A stretch of 64,000 bases of DNA, taken from NCBI RefSeq assembly GCF_014529535.1, contig NW_023503409.1:9672390-9736389 (forward strand). The letters are read 5' to 3'. The DNA is from Bradysia coprophila (lineage: Eukaryota > Arthropoda > Insecta > Diptera > Sciaridae). The position numbers were made by a program, and so were the translations under genes. Below are positions 10,676-22,310 of the stretch, piece by piece. Position 1 is the stretch's first letter. Every line of letters starts with the position of its first letter. The notes beneath the pieces are model-generated. The model saw only the letters and a program-made list of their open reading frames with translations. It had not been told where the DNA came from and ran no database searches.

Positions 10676-11015
10676 GCAATAACTATTCAAATGACCTGTT
10701 GTTTAGAGAGCTTGAGTGAATGAGGTAAATAGCATTTACTAGTGACTGTACAGAGTATCTGTTGCTAACGATGAATTAATGTTTGAGGAGCCGTGCATCT
10801 CCAAGGAATCGGATTCAGACGTTAAAAGTCAAAGGTTGGTGTTTACAGCTTTTTAACGAGTTATTTATGAGACATAAATTATGGGAATGCAATGACCAAC
10901 AGTTGGAACATGAGAATATTCACAAAAAGCAATGGCTTTGTTAGAGTGCTCTTTACGGTCACTAGAATCATTCCACTATCTTTCGAAATTATCATATTGA
11001 ATCACATCAACTTTC

Positions 11016-11634
11016 ACAACAATCAACACCGGTGTTGCTGATAAGCTTTAAGGTTTGTGCAAAATGTCTTAGTCTCATTGAACGTTGAACATTTCCGTTA
11101 ACACAATTTTCGTCTTCAAACCTGAACACGTAATTTGTAATTCGTACCGGCTAAGGACAGCCAGAGCACTTCACACGAAAATGTTGTTTTCCGAAGGATT
11201 TTTCACATTCATTTGGATATTTTCAACCTGGACATGTACCGCACTTAGCCAAATTTGTCATCAATCAGATTAGTTTTAATTTACATCTAAATCGAACCTG
11301 TAGTACGCAACGCATATACAAATAAATGAATTAAATACCACATCGATCGCCAAGTCAGGTCTATAATTATTTGCACCTCGTGCGGCAATTTGATAACAAG
11401 TCGGTACTTACTGCTCGATGCAATACATTCAAAAACGATATTTCATGTTACATTCTGGTGGATCGAAATTGTCGGTTGATCGAAAAATTATAGCACAGTT
11501 TCCAAAGTACTATCGGTTGTGCAGAACGTTTCAAATAAAACCGAGAAATCGTAACAGTGAAATCAACTTGTAAACCGATTAAAGTGAAAAGAAATTTGTA
11601 CAAAAAAAAACGTTGTGTGGTTTGAGTGGTAAAT
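11016..11634. other. Intergenic, upstream of the second troponin C gene
   Basis: I see no convincing gene. A short open frame (11085-11273) has no recognisable similarity. The last 100-200 bases probably contain the promoter and leader of the troponin C gene at 11635, but no clear TATA box is visible. Confidence 0.5.
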
Positions 11635-13188
11635 ATGGTGGTAAGTAGTAAACGCTAAGACAACGAACAACGGGAAAAGTAAAGAAACTGAAGAAAAGCT
11701 GAAACGTTAAAAACCGAAATTAAAAAAAAAAAAATCGATGAAAAAATGTCGAAAATAACCTTGCAATGTTCTAGATTCCAAGCCTACATAAATAGTTTTT
11801 TGAATTAAATTGCGATTACTTCAAATCAGATGCAATTAGTATCATTTCCAGGTTTTTAATTTCGGGCAAATTGCCATTAAAAACTGCTTTCGAACAGATT
11901 GAATTATAAGATTTGTATCCAAAGTATTTCTGTCGAAAAGTTGAACCTTGGCTGTAATTTAAGTGAATGATTCAATCAACTGAAATAGCAAACAAAACTG
12001 AAATTCGTTTTACATTTTAGCAATTTTCCGAGCTCGACAAGGAAACCGTTCGAAGTAAGTCCATTTGATATTCCAAATTACTCAAATCCTAAGTGAATCT
12101 ATAAGTGAAAATATTTCAAAAACCACCCACGACACAGTTCTAAAAAATGCATTCCTTGCCTTCGAATACGAAAAAACTGGAACGGTTTTAACGGAAGACA
12201 TTGGTACAATTGTCGAAATGCTGGGACATCGGCTAGACGATAAATCGTTGAAGCAAGCTATCAAAGAAGCAGATCCAGCTGGTGTAGGGAAATTAGAGTT
12301 TGAACCATTTGCTTGCTTTGCATCGAAATATGTGGAAGTTGAAGAGGATGCCGAAGCTGTGGCGAAAGAATTGAGGGAGGCCTTCTTACTATATGATAGA
12401 GATGGTAAGTAAATCCTTCTTGACTTAATATTCTAGAAACGGCTAGCCGTCCGTTAGCAACAAATGTGCAAAAATAAGTGTTGAACAACTGTGTGATGAA
12501 AATAGTTTGAACAATTGAAGTAAAAGACTTTTCACATCGCAGGTGAGAAAAAAGTCATTTTACCCAATCCGCTGAAACTTCGGATTGTTGTGAAAAACGT
12601 GTGTTTGCCTCGGGAAAAAGTTGGAAATTGCATTTTCTCGCTTGACTAGTAGCTCTCGCTACGTTCTCAAAATGCAATTTCAAACTCTTCTTCTCTCGTT
12701 GAACAGATAAGCTATAGTGATGTGGATTTCTATTGTAATTTTAAATGAAAATTTTGCAGCTAAAGGCTACATAACCGTTGAAGTATTGAGACAAATTCTG
12801 CACGAAATTGATGACAAAATAACGCCCGGTGATTTAGATTTAATGATTGAAGAAATCGATGCTGACGGTTCAGGTTTGTCTTTGTAGACCATTTTTCCAC
12901 AGTAATTCTCTAACCAAACTCTTTTAAATTTTCTGAATGTTCGTCTACAACAGGAACAGTTGACTTTGAAGGTAAAATTTTTAAATCCAATTTTTGGTCT
13001 GCTGATTTTTTTGTTTAATTTAATTTTTGTTTTTCTCTTTCACCTCTTCTTACTGCACTAGAATTCATGGAAGTGATGACAGGTGAGACAAACATCTCAT
13101 TCACATTAAATGTTTTCGTTAATAAAATTCATTTCAATTATTTTTTCTACATAAAATTTCGTTCACCACCCACCTAGGACCCCTATGA
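11635..13188 (+). CDS. Troponin C, single-site (F1/TpnC4-like)
   Basis: Seven coding exons (11635-11640, 12021-12054, 12138-12404, 12760-12873, 12954-12971, 13062-13082, 13178-13188) give 156 residues. The N-terminus is [10 protein letters not shown] and the C-terminus [10 protein letters not shown]. Loop I (23-34), loop II (59-70, starting DPAGVG and ending in Pro) and loop III (100-111, ending in Val) have lost calcium ligands. Only loop IV (136-147, [12 protein letters not shown]) is canonical. A single working site IV is the hallmark of the stretch-activation troponin C of insect flight muscle (Lethocerus F1, Drosophila TpnC4), so I infer an indirect-flight-muscle role. Exons 5-7 are only 18, 21 and 11 nt. 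The first intron donor GTG|gtaagt makes the N-terminus MV; this is the least certain part. It lies 10.6 kb downstream of a two-site paralogue in the same orientation. A possible alternative last exon lies at 15650. Confidence 0.88.
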
Positions 13189-14597
13189 GAGACGACGGAA
13201 CAAAATGACTCTTCGATCCTCTTGTCCATTACCAGTATATGATTCAAACATAATTTTTGTTCTAAACGAATTTGTATGTGGTCTATGTTAAACTATCAAA
13301 ATTAAACAATTTGCTTGCAGTGTTGATTGTCGTGTTCAGACGTTAGTTACTAAATATTATAATTTACAGCAGTGTGATCTGGGTGTGATTTTCAGAGATC
13401 CTACTGCGGTACATAAAAACGTGTTTCTAACTTGCGCCTGAACTGACATTTTTCTAGCACACGATGGGTTGTCATATCAAACTCGACTACGCCTCGGAAT
13501 GATATGTGTCACACCTTGTGCTCAAAACTTCCATTAACGCATGTGTTAGGAAAATAGCTATTTTCTCGTTCATAGAAAATTAATTCAAAAATGCGTCGGA
13601 TCTCGTTGGTCGTAGAATTTTTGAGAATAATTTTAGTTTGCTAATTAGATTGGGAATTCGAAATTCTCATTTGCGTAAAAGTAGTCAGAACTAAAAGTAG
13701 TAAATTTCCATTGAAAACTTTGCATTGAATATCAAATCGACTAAAAATTTGTTTAACTGTTAACATTAACCCTTTCTTTCCCTTTGTATGTTTTCCCGTA
13801 TTAAATGAAAAGGAGCATTTCTTTAAATTGGGTCTTGTAATGACGCTACTTAATTTTGATCAATGAAGTTGCAACAGCCGAATGTCTCGTAACAATTGAA
13901 TCAGTAGTGTTACGCCAAGTACTCACAATAAAAGTTATAGTTTGTGGAAGCATTAACAGTAGAGACCAGAAGTTGCCGAAGAGAGATACCTGAAAAATGC
14001 TGTCACATGTGACAAGTTAAAATAGATGAAATGCAATTGCACTGGGACATTTGTCAGCGATTTCAAGTCAATCCATTCCACATGTGATATCTGCGTTACC
14101 TTACATAAACATTGTGTATAGTAATGTAGAATGCAATTGTTGAAATGAATTGAAATTGTTGGATTCCTGTTGGCCAAAGTATCACATCAGTAGAGGATTC
14201 TTCCGGTATTTCTTCTACGAGAACTGGATATTGAAACGTAATGTCCGATAAACCCCTGAGCCCACCGGAATTTTTGTCCCTTATCGGGTCGGATGGAGAT
14301 ATTGAATGGTGAAAACATTAGTTCGGCTTTCGGTTTAAGAGCGCCAGAAGTACCCTGACAACGATAGTCATGGTGTATATCTCAGCAGTCACACATCATA
14401 GTAATTCCAAATTGATGTGAAAATTATTGTAATAGAGTCAAATGAAGAATGCAATTGAGAAATAAAACTTGTCGAAGGTCCAGAGTGTCTGACAGGTCCA
14501 ATTTTCAAATGTTCAAATGTTTTTAGCGCTCAAAAACCGAAGTCAAAAAACAAATGTTTTACACCCGATCTGCGACCCGATTAGGAACAATAAAGGC
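13189..14597. other. Intergenic or 3' UTR/intron sequence
   Basis: No gene recognised. It may hold the 3' UTR of the preceding troponin C gene; an AATAAA occurs near 13928. If the alternative terminal exon at 15650 is real, this stretch is intronic for that transcript. Confidence 0.4.
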
Positions 14598-15488
14598 GGG
14601 GAGTTGCGGGAATCGTTAATAATTTTCACAGTGGCTCGTCATTAACGATTGGTACAATGATTATACTACAATCTCGCATTTGAAGAAATGAAAATTGAAC
14701 TTCTGAAGATTGTTCTGTTAACTAAATGGACAATATTTTTTAAGACGAGAAGTCCAAAAGAATTAAAGTTTAGATCTTTTTCGGAATTATTTTATGTAAA
14801 ACTTGCTTTACATCATCGGTTACATAAAGCGTCAGGGTGACACTATTTACCCTGTAACTATGAATAAGTCTCTCATTCCATCGCAAGAAAACAAAAGGAT
14901 TCCAATTACAGCTAAATTAGCATAAAAATAACAGAAAAACACACTTTTGACTGTTCCTGGCCTCGACATGGCACGTTTGCCATATTTCTTGGATGGAGAT
15001 ACTTTTTATGAGTGCCACACCAAAAGTACCAATCAAATGTGGAAATGTGGAAAAGTATTTCCATCCAAGAAATGTGGCAAATGTGCTATGTCCAGGCCAG
15101 TAACAGTCAAAAGTGGCCAAAAAGTGTATTTTTCTGATATTTTTATGCTAATTTAGCTGTAATTGTATTTCTTATGGTTTTATTACGATTGATTGAGAGA
15201 TTTATTCACAGTTACAGGATACGCAGTGTCACCCTGACGATTTATGTAAAGAAATTTTTACATAAAATAATTTCTAAAAAGAGCTAAACCTTAAATTCTT
15301 TTGGTCTTGTCGTCTTTAAAAATTAGAATTTAACACATACTATCCATTCGTATTCATATTGTCCATTTACTTAACATTTACAATTTTTGCAAGTTCAATT
15401 CTCATTTTTTTTTTTCAAATGTGGGGGGATTGTATCAATCCCTAATGACGAGCCACTGTGAAAATTATTAACGATTCCCGCAACTCCT
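14598..15488. repeat. Large foldback element, about 890 bp
   Basis: The outer ends GGAGTTGCGGGAATCG (14599) and CGATTCCCGCAACTCC (15487) are reverse complements. The pairing continues through a CAGTGGCTCGTCATTA block, a GTCAGGGTGACAC block and a core with CTTTTGACTGTTCCTGGCC / GGCCAGTAACAGTCAAAAG around 14945-15110. The arms are close to 400 bases with indels. The core resembles the element at 3842-3985. Short open frames on both strands within it follow from the palindrome and are not genes. Confidence 0.75.
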
Positions 15489-15649
15489 GGAGGCTCACAG
15501 TCTGATGAGCATAGAAAATAACCGAATGGAATAAAAACGAAATTTCTTTGGCATGAACGTGTCTGTCTATTTCTGTTTCTTCTCAATAAATTAACAATCT
15601 TCATAAATTACATTTCACTTTTCTAACATTTTGATCGTTGTATTTACAG

Positions 15650-15719
15650 GTTGATCAACGTAAATGACCGTGAACAACGAGACCATTATCACCAAGATAT
15701 TCTTATTTCAATAAAATTT
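15650..15719 (+). other. Possible alternative last exon of the second troponin C gene
   Basis: An acceptor-like TATTTACAG is followed by GTTGATCAACG and, about 55 bases later, by AATAAA. Spliced to the exon ending at 13082, it would end the protein as ...EVMTG-stop instead of ...EVMTGPL-stop. Troponin C proteins often end MTG or close to it. There is no expression evidence, and the implied intron of about 2.6 kb spans a foldback element. Confidence 0.3.
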
Positions 15720-15739
15720 TATATAAAAAAAAATCAACA

Positions 15740-17517
15740 AAAATGTTTAAATGTAAAATCGTGTTAAGAATTGAATTAAATTAGAAATTTTGTAAGTTTC
15801 ATTTATCTACTACACTTTCTACACTTTATACATTTCGAGGGAAACATTACTAAAGGGAGAAACTGCCACATCTCTCAACTTACTCAAAATCGGTTTTTCC
15901 CCCTGATTTTTTTGAGCCACACATAAACTCTATCCGACTGATAGTTCGAAAGTCTTGAAGAAAAAACACAATTATCACCGACAACCACTACTGTGATGGA
16001 GGTTTCAGCGACATAAAAAATGTTTTGCATTACCCGAGTCAAAATCATCAGCCATAAGTCGTTTAGGTCTCACATTTTGGAATTTTTGAACAAATTCTCG
16101 TCTGGCACAGTGACCTACTTCCCAACTTTTTGTGTAAGAATGCTTGAGACAAAAATTCAGTGCCAATCGATATCATCTACTAGAGAAAGGTTAAATAGAC
16201 AACGCGGGGGTATAATTTTTGTTGCATTTTCGAAAAGTCCTCTTTCAGAAAACACGAAAAATTAGAAATTATCAAGGTTTGACATGAGTTTTAGGTGGAA
16301 TCCACATTTTTCCATACAATATGTTGTTGTAATTGGCATTTGTATGGAAAAGGTAAAGTGGTTTGAAACCTGTTAAATTGATTTTTTCGAAAAACGGTAA
16401 AATACGGGTCTCTTCATTTTCCGATTTAAACAAAGTAATTAAAGAAAATGTAAAAAAAAATCTGAATTGGCGTTGTCTATTAAGGTTATGAGGATTTTTA
16501 GAGTATCGTGATTTGAAAACCAGTACAGGACTGAATAATAACGAGCGTTCGAACAATTAATTGAGCTTGTGCGCAAATGCTTATAACTTACAGTCGAGTT
16601 TATGTGCATTGGAATTGTTTAACTGTTCAAATGGTCGGTAAGCGAGACTATACTGGCTTTCAAATCATGATACACTCCGAATCGATCATTTTAATTTGAA
16701 TTTACTTTAATATCAGGGTTTAGTTGGGTGGAGGGAAAAAAATGTTTTGACTCAAGTTACGACTACGGCCATGTGGTGCCCTTAAAGTTTTCGAAATTTT
16801 CAACCTCAGAAATATTTGTCCGATCATCTTAATACGGGTCTCAAAAACTCAGAAATAAAGTAGTTTCAGAGATATGGTAGTTATGCACTTCAGTAATGGT
16901 GTCCTCGATTTAATACGAAACAGCAGCGATGCTCTTCTATCACAGAATTCTATTTTTCGAGGAAGGACAAATAAAATATTTTGGAAATTCAACTGTGACT
17001 GAGAAGTGTTAATCAGCGTGGTTCGTAAATGACGAATTTCTTTCAAATTGTTGCTCAGATTAAACAGCCGCACTGTTACTTATCGAATCGATATCCGCGT
17101 CATAGTTCGGAATGTATATGTATGGGTTCTTTACTCGATGAAAACGTTCTGTCGTGGAAGAGGCAAACTGAATACGGAAATAAAATGTCGCGCTTTTGTT
17201 CGTCACCAGAACTCTCGAAACTTTAAGAATTTGTAACTCGACAGTTCTTATGGGATTTCATATATGCAACTGTCAAGTTACGAATTCGTAGCGAACGTAT
17301 GAGAATCGTATTTTCGTAACTCCAAATATTCGTAACTTGACTGTCCAGTTACTAATTTTTAAAGTTATGTACGGCATGAGAATCGAGGCCCCAACGAGTC
17401 GAATGGACCACACTTAAGAATAACAACTATCAAGTTACGAATTCTGAAATTCACGAGAATTGGGGCCCAGAGTGTCTTTTTCATAAAACACAGAGCTGAG
17501 CGTTGATTCTCAAGCCT
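15740..17517. other. Gene-poor, repeat-like DNA
   Basis: No gene recognised. A weak hairpin surrounds TTTCCATACAA / TTGTATGGAAA near 16307-16350. From about 17230 to 17460 there are repeated phrases such as CAACTGTCAAGTTACGAATTC, with a related block just outside the other end of the 17518-18969 element (about 19000-19060). Confidence 0.5.
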
Positions 17518-18969
17518 TTAAGAGTGATATCGCCAAAACTTCAGGTGATTTGTTTAACTTTGGAAACAAGCGGTCTCCGATTTTAATGAGTGATAGCTCG
17601 TTGGATTCGTCTTTCAATTCTAGGAAACACGTGTCTTTCACTTTTTCTTAAAAAAAATTGTTTTCTTTGAAAAGCGCTCAAAAGTGAAGACATACCAGAG
17701 GGTACCGAAAACAGTTTTTCGGCAATAACTCAAGAAATTTTTTTTTTTAAATGGTTGTAATGTTGTACGATTGTCGGCCTTGAAAAGACCTACAGGTGGA
17801 GTATACGCACCGCTTGGTGCTAGTTGATCCACTAGAGTTATGACTATAAATATAGTGAATGTTCGGAGAGTCCGCCTTCTCTGCAGCTTCGATGTACCAC
17901 GGAACTGAGTATGGGGTGTTGCAGCTGGCCTCACCCACTATCGTTGCACATATAAATGAACCCAGTACTTTTGTGCTGCAAGCCTACAGAAGTTTTGAAA
18001 AAAAAGTTGGTGCCAAAATGTAGATTTTTTCCTTCTTTCTGAGGGCCCAACTGCCAGAAGAGCATCTGGAACGGTACTACGACAATCATTTTTTATTGTC
18101 TACTATTCTTTCACCTTATCAATAGAAAAACGCTTCGCTATGTCGCGAATATATCAGATCCACTATTAGTAATATCAAGAGAAAAATCATTAAAGTTTTC
18201 TCCGAGGATTTTAGTCAAATAAAGTGTTAGCGTATAGCAAATGACCTCAGGACCTCAGGAGTTTGGAAAACCCTTTGCTCCCACTTGATCGTATCGTTTT
18301 TCCAAACTCCTGTCGCGTAGCAAATATTGGTCCAATTGAAAAACTAAGTACTGTTCCGGACTCCTGAGGTCATTTGCTATACGCTAATACTTTATTTGAC
18401 TAAAATCCTCCGAGAAAAATTTAATAATTTTTCACAAGAATTACTAACACTGGATATGTTGTAACGACCTATATTCGAGTCAAAGTGAAGCGTATACGGT
18501 AAGGGAATAGTAGACGATACAAAATTACTCACGTAGAACCGTTCCAGACGCTGTTCTGACAGTTGGGCCCTCAGACAGAAGGAAAAAATCTACATTTTGG
18601 CACCAACTTTTTTTTCAAGACTTCTGTAGGCTTGCAGCCCAAAAGTACTGGATTCATTTATATGTGCAACGATAGTGGGTGAGGCCAGCTACAACACCCC
18701 ATACTCAGTTCCGTGGTACATCGACAATCGTACAACATTACAACCATTTAAAATAATTTTTTCTTGAGTTATTGCCGAAAAACTGTTTTCGGTACCCTCT
18801 GGCATGTCTTCACTTTTGAGCGCTTTTCACAGAAAATTTTTTTTTTAAAGAAAAAGTGAAAGACACGTGTTTCCTAGAATTGAAAGACGAATCCAACGAG
18901 CTATCACTCATTAAAATCGGAGACCGCTTGTTTCCCAATCACCTGAAGATTTGGCGATATCACTCTTAA
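17518..18969. repeat. TTAA-bounded long inverted-repeat element, 1.45 kb
   Basis: The left end reads TTAA-GAGTGATATCGCC at 17518 and the right end GGCGATATCACTC-TTAA at 18969. The arms of about 600-740 bases pair closely around a centre of about 90 bases near 18263-18355. The left arm has about 115 extra bases (17776-17890) missing on the right. The TTAA flanks suggest mobilisation by a piggyBac-type transposase, but no transposase is encoded. Family membership is inferred from the flanks only. Confidence 0.7.
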
Positions 18970-19430
18970 GAATTAGTAGCTTGCCAGTTCTTATCGGCCG
19001 GTAAACGTGCAACTGTCAACACGAATTCTTAAAGTTACGAACAGCATGAGAATCTACGCCCTATCCTATTGAACAACAGCGGCTGTCATTTTCACAATGG
19101 GGAAATAACAAGAAAATGTATTAAATCCCAACGGCGAAGATTTGTTTACTATAAAATTACGAATTTCGTTTCCACGATGAATAATCATCTCATGGATAAA
19201 GTACAAGAGAATGAAGCGTTGAATTACACAAATTAAATGCTATTTCAGAGAACGGAAAGAATTTCTTATGCTAATACAGATTTGTCACAGACGAGAACGA
19301 AATGTAAAGGAAATATTTGAGTGACATGGAAGCGTAGCTTAGGGTTTACCTTACAGAAATTTCAAATCTTTTTTCAATTTCGATAATTGTTCCTTCGCAG
19401 TTTTATGTTCCATTTTATCGGTGATCCATT

Positions 19431-20644
19431 TCATTCATCACTATCCGGCCAGGTGATCATCGGCTCGGTGATATTATAACGACGAATCATTTCCTACACA
19501 AGAAAAAGCATTAAAATGATTGATCATAGGCCTAACACAATCGAAATGCATTTACATCACACAATGGCGTTGAAAGATTGGAAACCATTTGGTAGCTCTG
19601 GCCCTCAGTACTATCCTTTTTATCCGTCGCATTCACTGGACGAACAGTAGGGTAACCGTCTTCGTCTACTTCGATGGCAATAAGTCCGTCACGAAGTAGA
19701 AAGGAAACTTGGAACGCGTTCTGAATGGTTCGCATAAAGTTTTCGGGATTGATGATCAATTTGTAATATGGTAGTGGCTCATTGCCGTTCGTCTCATACA
19801 ACTGCAACGAATATAGTTTGAGCATCAATAAGACATCGAAATGAGCGACGCGATGCCGATGATTTTACCTCGATTATCTGGTTGCCAATCATATTTACAC
19901 TAACAGCGTCTTGTTCCTCCTTCTGCTGTTGCACTACAGCTATTGGCTTCATTTGTTGAGACTAAAGGGACGATAAGGAGTTAGTGAAATGTGTTCAGGG
20001 CTAGCAGTTGAAAGGTGAATACATTTTTGATTGTCGTATTTTTACGTCGTTCTTTCACTTCCTTTGGCGGTATCACAGTTGCTTCATCAAATGTTCCAAA
20101 CAGAGGCTGAGAATACGGAATCGTTTTTGACATTCCCACCGCTAATTTCTCGCCTAGTTTGTCCCAATCCATGTTCGGCCCGATTGTTTGATGCTGTAAA
20201 TGGAATTGGAATTTCCGGAGCGTTAAGTGAACTCATTTTCGCATATGCATCGAAAGACCTACAATCGCGGCAACAAATTCATCATCCGAGATCTCCGTAT
20301 TATCCATTGTCTGGACAATGGATCCAAGCAGTTCATGGGTCATTTTCATGACCTGTGCATCCATAACGACTTCGGTAGTATTTTCAAGCCGATCCTGAAA
20401 TCGTGCCTCTGCATTGAGAGCATCGGAACGCTTGGCAACATCGGCAATCTTTCTCAGTGTTTCAATGGGAGTCTCATTTTCCGTTGTTGCTTCTATATTG
20501 ATGGATAAAGAACCGTTTATCAAACCGGTCGAAAAATATAATTCTTCAGCCAGTGAATTCACCTATTTGCGATCCAAGCTCCAGCAGTTCCTTGTATTGG
20601 TTACGCCGAACCGAACTCTTCTTACGAATTTCTTGAGATGTCAT
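19431..20644 (-). CDS. Nse4: Nse4, kleisin subunit of the SMC5/6 complex
   Basis: Six exons read from the minus strand (20563-20644, 20263-20492, 20023-20193, 19869-19961, 19556-19801, 19431-19493) give 294 residues. The start MTSQEIRKKSSVRRNQYKEL matches the basic N-terminal helix of Nse4 (RxxYRxL type). Next come the acidic ALDAQ-like segment (VVMDAQVMKM) and a DWDKLG-type block. The C-terminal Nse4 domain has PLPYYKLIINPENFMRTIQN and VSFLLRDG, ending with EMIRRYNITEPMITW. Nse4 bridges the Smc5 and Smc6 heads and binds Nse1/Nse3 in nuclear DNA repair. Length and domain order are normal for the family. The start is the first ATG in frame with a clean splice to exon 2. It lies 550 bases downstream of another minus-strand gene with its own promoter, so the two are not co-transcribed by necessity. 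Confidence 0.87.
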
Positions 20645-21193
20645 TGTACCGGCAACTTAACTATTCTTTTTCCTACAGTTTTTACACTTTAACGGATAAA
20701 CGGAAAAAACGTATGATGGAAAGCGCGCTTCGTTGATGTCAACACAAACCGAAACAATCATCAATGACATTTCGCTGCCATCTATATTCAACAGCAGAGC
20801 ACAAAATAGAAAACCAACTGTCTTCAACACTTCGAATACTTCATTCATTCATTGCGCTCTATAGGTTAAGGTTGGCTCGTTCGGTTCGTGTTTTTCAAAG
20901 AATTTATATAGACTGATATATATTAAGGGATGGTTGTTCGTCTACGAGTAGATGAATGCACACTGAAGCCTCCGTTGGGCCCATTGTGCTTATATAGGCT
21001 GATAGATCACAACAAATGTTAAAAGTTTTTTTACGAAAACATTTTTCAGGTTTTGCCATACAATTGACCATGACTTTTGATAAGTTTTCTTTTGTAGGAG
21101 TCATAGTCACATACTTCAGAGGAAAAGCCCTGGGATGTCATGTTCGAAGCAACTTTTTGTCTGTTAAAAGTCTATTAAAAAGGCAGCAATGTT
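20645..21193. other. Intergenic between two minus-strand genes
   Basis: Contains the Nse4 upstream region. At about 20937-21000 is a dispersed repeat fragment with GCCTCCGTTGGGCCCATTGT, also found near 56545-56570 (GGCCTCCGTTTGGGCCCATT). No further gene seen. Confidence 0.5.
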
Positions 21194-22045
21194 TTACAAA
21201 AGTCCATTTATTTGCAAAGAAAGCGTAGAGACGAGATTAGTGACATTTTTAGAATAGCACGGACATATTTCCTTGATATCAGCATTCCATACATTTGTAA
21301 CTGATGCACATGTATCGGATTTAATTATAACGCCTGCTTCCGATAGCCCATTAAAAATGCTTGAAACTATATCATCAAATGGCGTGGGCAATATGATGCT
21401 GAGACATGCCAAAAATGTAGAAATATCTAATCCAAGTTTAGTTACCAAACAGAACAGCTCAACCGTCAAAGAGATTAGTGCGATAAGTGTGCATGCAACC
21501 GTGGCAATGGTGGCGTCGTAAGTAATTCCGCAAACTTTTTTCGATACTTTGTGGAGAACAAAAAAATGAATAAAATTTCTATTCCGCAATTTTCAAACAT
21601 TCAAATTTGTTTAGTATTCCATACCTCCAATGAGTGTAGAGCTGAAAAAATCGTTGATGATTGAATATAAATCAATATTTGGACATTTCTTTTCTACAGA
21701 ATCACTGAGTTTTTGCAGCGTAGGTGTGCAAAGTTCTGTAAGTCTTTTAGATCCAAGGACGGCTCCATTGAAAAAAGCTTGCACGATTTGCTTGAATGGA
21801 TTAGGGAAGAAATCAATTAGGCATCCAATGAAAGCACCTACAAGTTCCAAAATACGTTCAGCGTTGCATATCACAAATATGTACGCCATGACAACCTCCA
21901 CGAGTGTACATGACAAACTGGTAACTCCTGGAGTGTTACATGTTGGACTAAGGGATATTAAAGAACCAATTGGGGCCGGGAGAAAACCGTCCGCAGTGCA
22001 AAATGAATGCAACAGAACGATCGAAGTTAACGCAATGGCTTTCAT
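21194..22045 (-). CDS. Secreted two-repeat protein of unknown family
   Basis: Two exons on the minus strand (21625-22045 and 21194-21546) encode 257 residues. Residues 1-20 (MKAIALTSIVLLHSFCTADG) are a clear signal peptide with no later membrane anchor required. The rest is two diverged copies of one unit, roughly 35-140 and 145-250. SLSCTLVEVV pairs with TVACTLIALI, and LIDFFPNPFKQIVQAFFNG with LSIILPTPFDDIVSSIFNG. Each copy is rich in Leu/Ile/Val, with several cysteines and amphipathic helix patterns. The single intron falls at the unit boundary. I do not recognise the family. A small helical, lipid- or ligand-binding secreted protein is one possibility. It has its own strong TATA promoter, which suits a highly expressed, tissue-specific product. 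Confidence 0.7.
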
Positions 22046-22079
22046 TGTGTCTTTACATACAGACCTTTGAAGCTGATGC

Positions 22080-22108
22080 TACTGATTCACATCGATGCAC
22101 CTTTTATA
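22080..22108 (-). promoter_or_regulatory. TATA plus initiator promoter of the two-repeat secreted protein
   Basis: On the minus strand, TATAAAAG (plus coordinates 22101-22108) lies about 25 bases before ATCAGTA (22080-22086), an insect initiator. The inferred leader is about 38 bases. Confidence 0.6.
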
Positions 22109-22310
22109 ATACTCATGCATGGGTAAGTCAATACAGACATACATGTCCCAATATTTTTGTTTTTGTTGGTTTGTTGACACATTTTTACTTTTTTGTAAGA
22201 ATTTTGCAGTGGTGTAATCAGGTAGAATCATTTAAAAAAAAATATTTTGTCAATTGCTGGTTACAGAAAAACGAATTCAATATTCCGAAGGTACAATCAA
22301 TATTCACTTT

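Larger units (their letters stand above)
7932..11015. repeat. Tandem duplication, copy 2 (pore-less GluR-LBD gene B)
   Basis: Second copy of the block at 4733-7901, in the same orientation. It lacks the 790-bp foldback element; the intact target site near 8019 is the paralogous empty site. It has two extra stretches (about 8185-8465 and 8590-8990) with no recognisable content. Intron sequences are close to those of copy 1, so the duplication is fairly young. Confidence 0.85.

Noticed and set aside
16020-17236. Cluster of short open frames on both strands
   Set aside because: All are below 100 codons, without splice-compatible neighbours or recognisable motifs.
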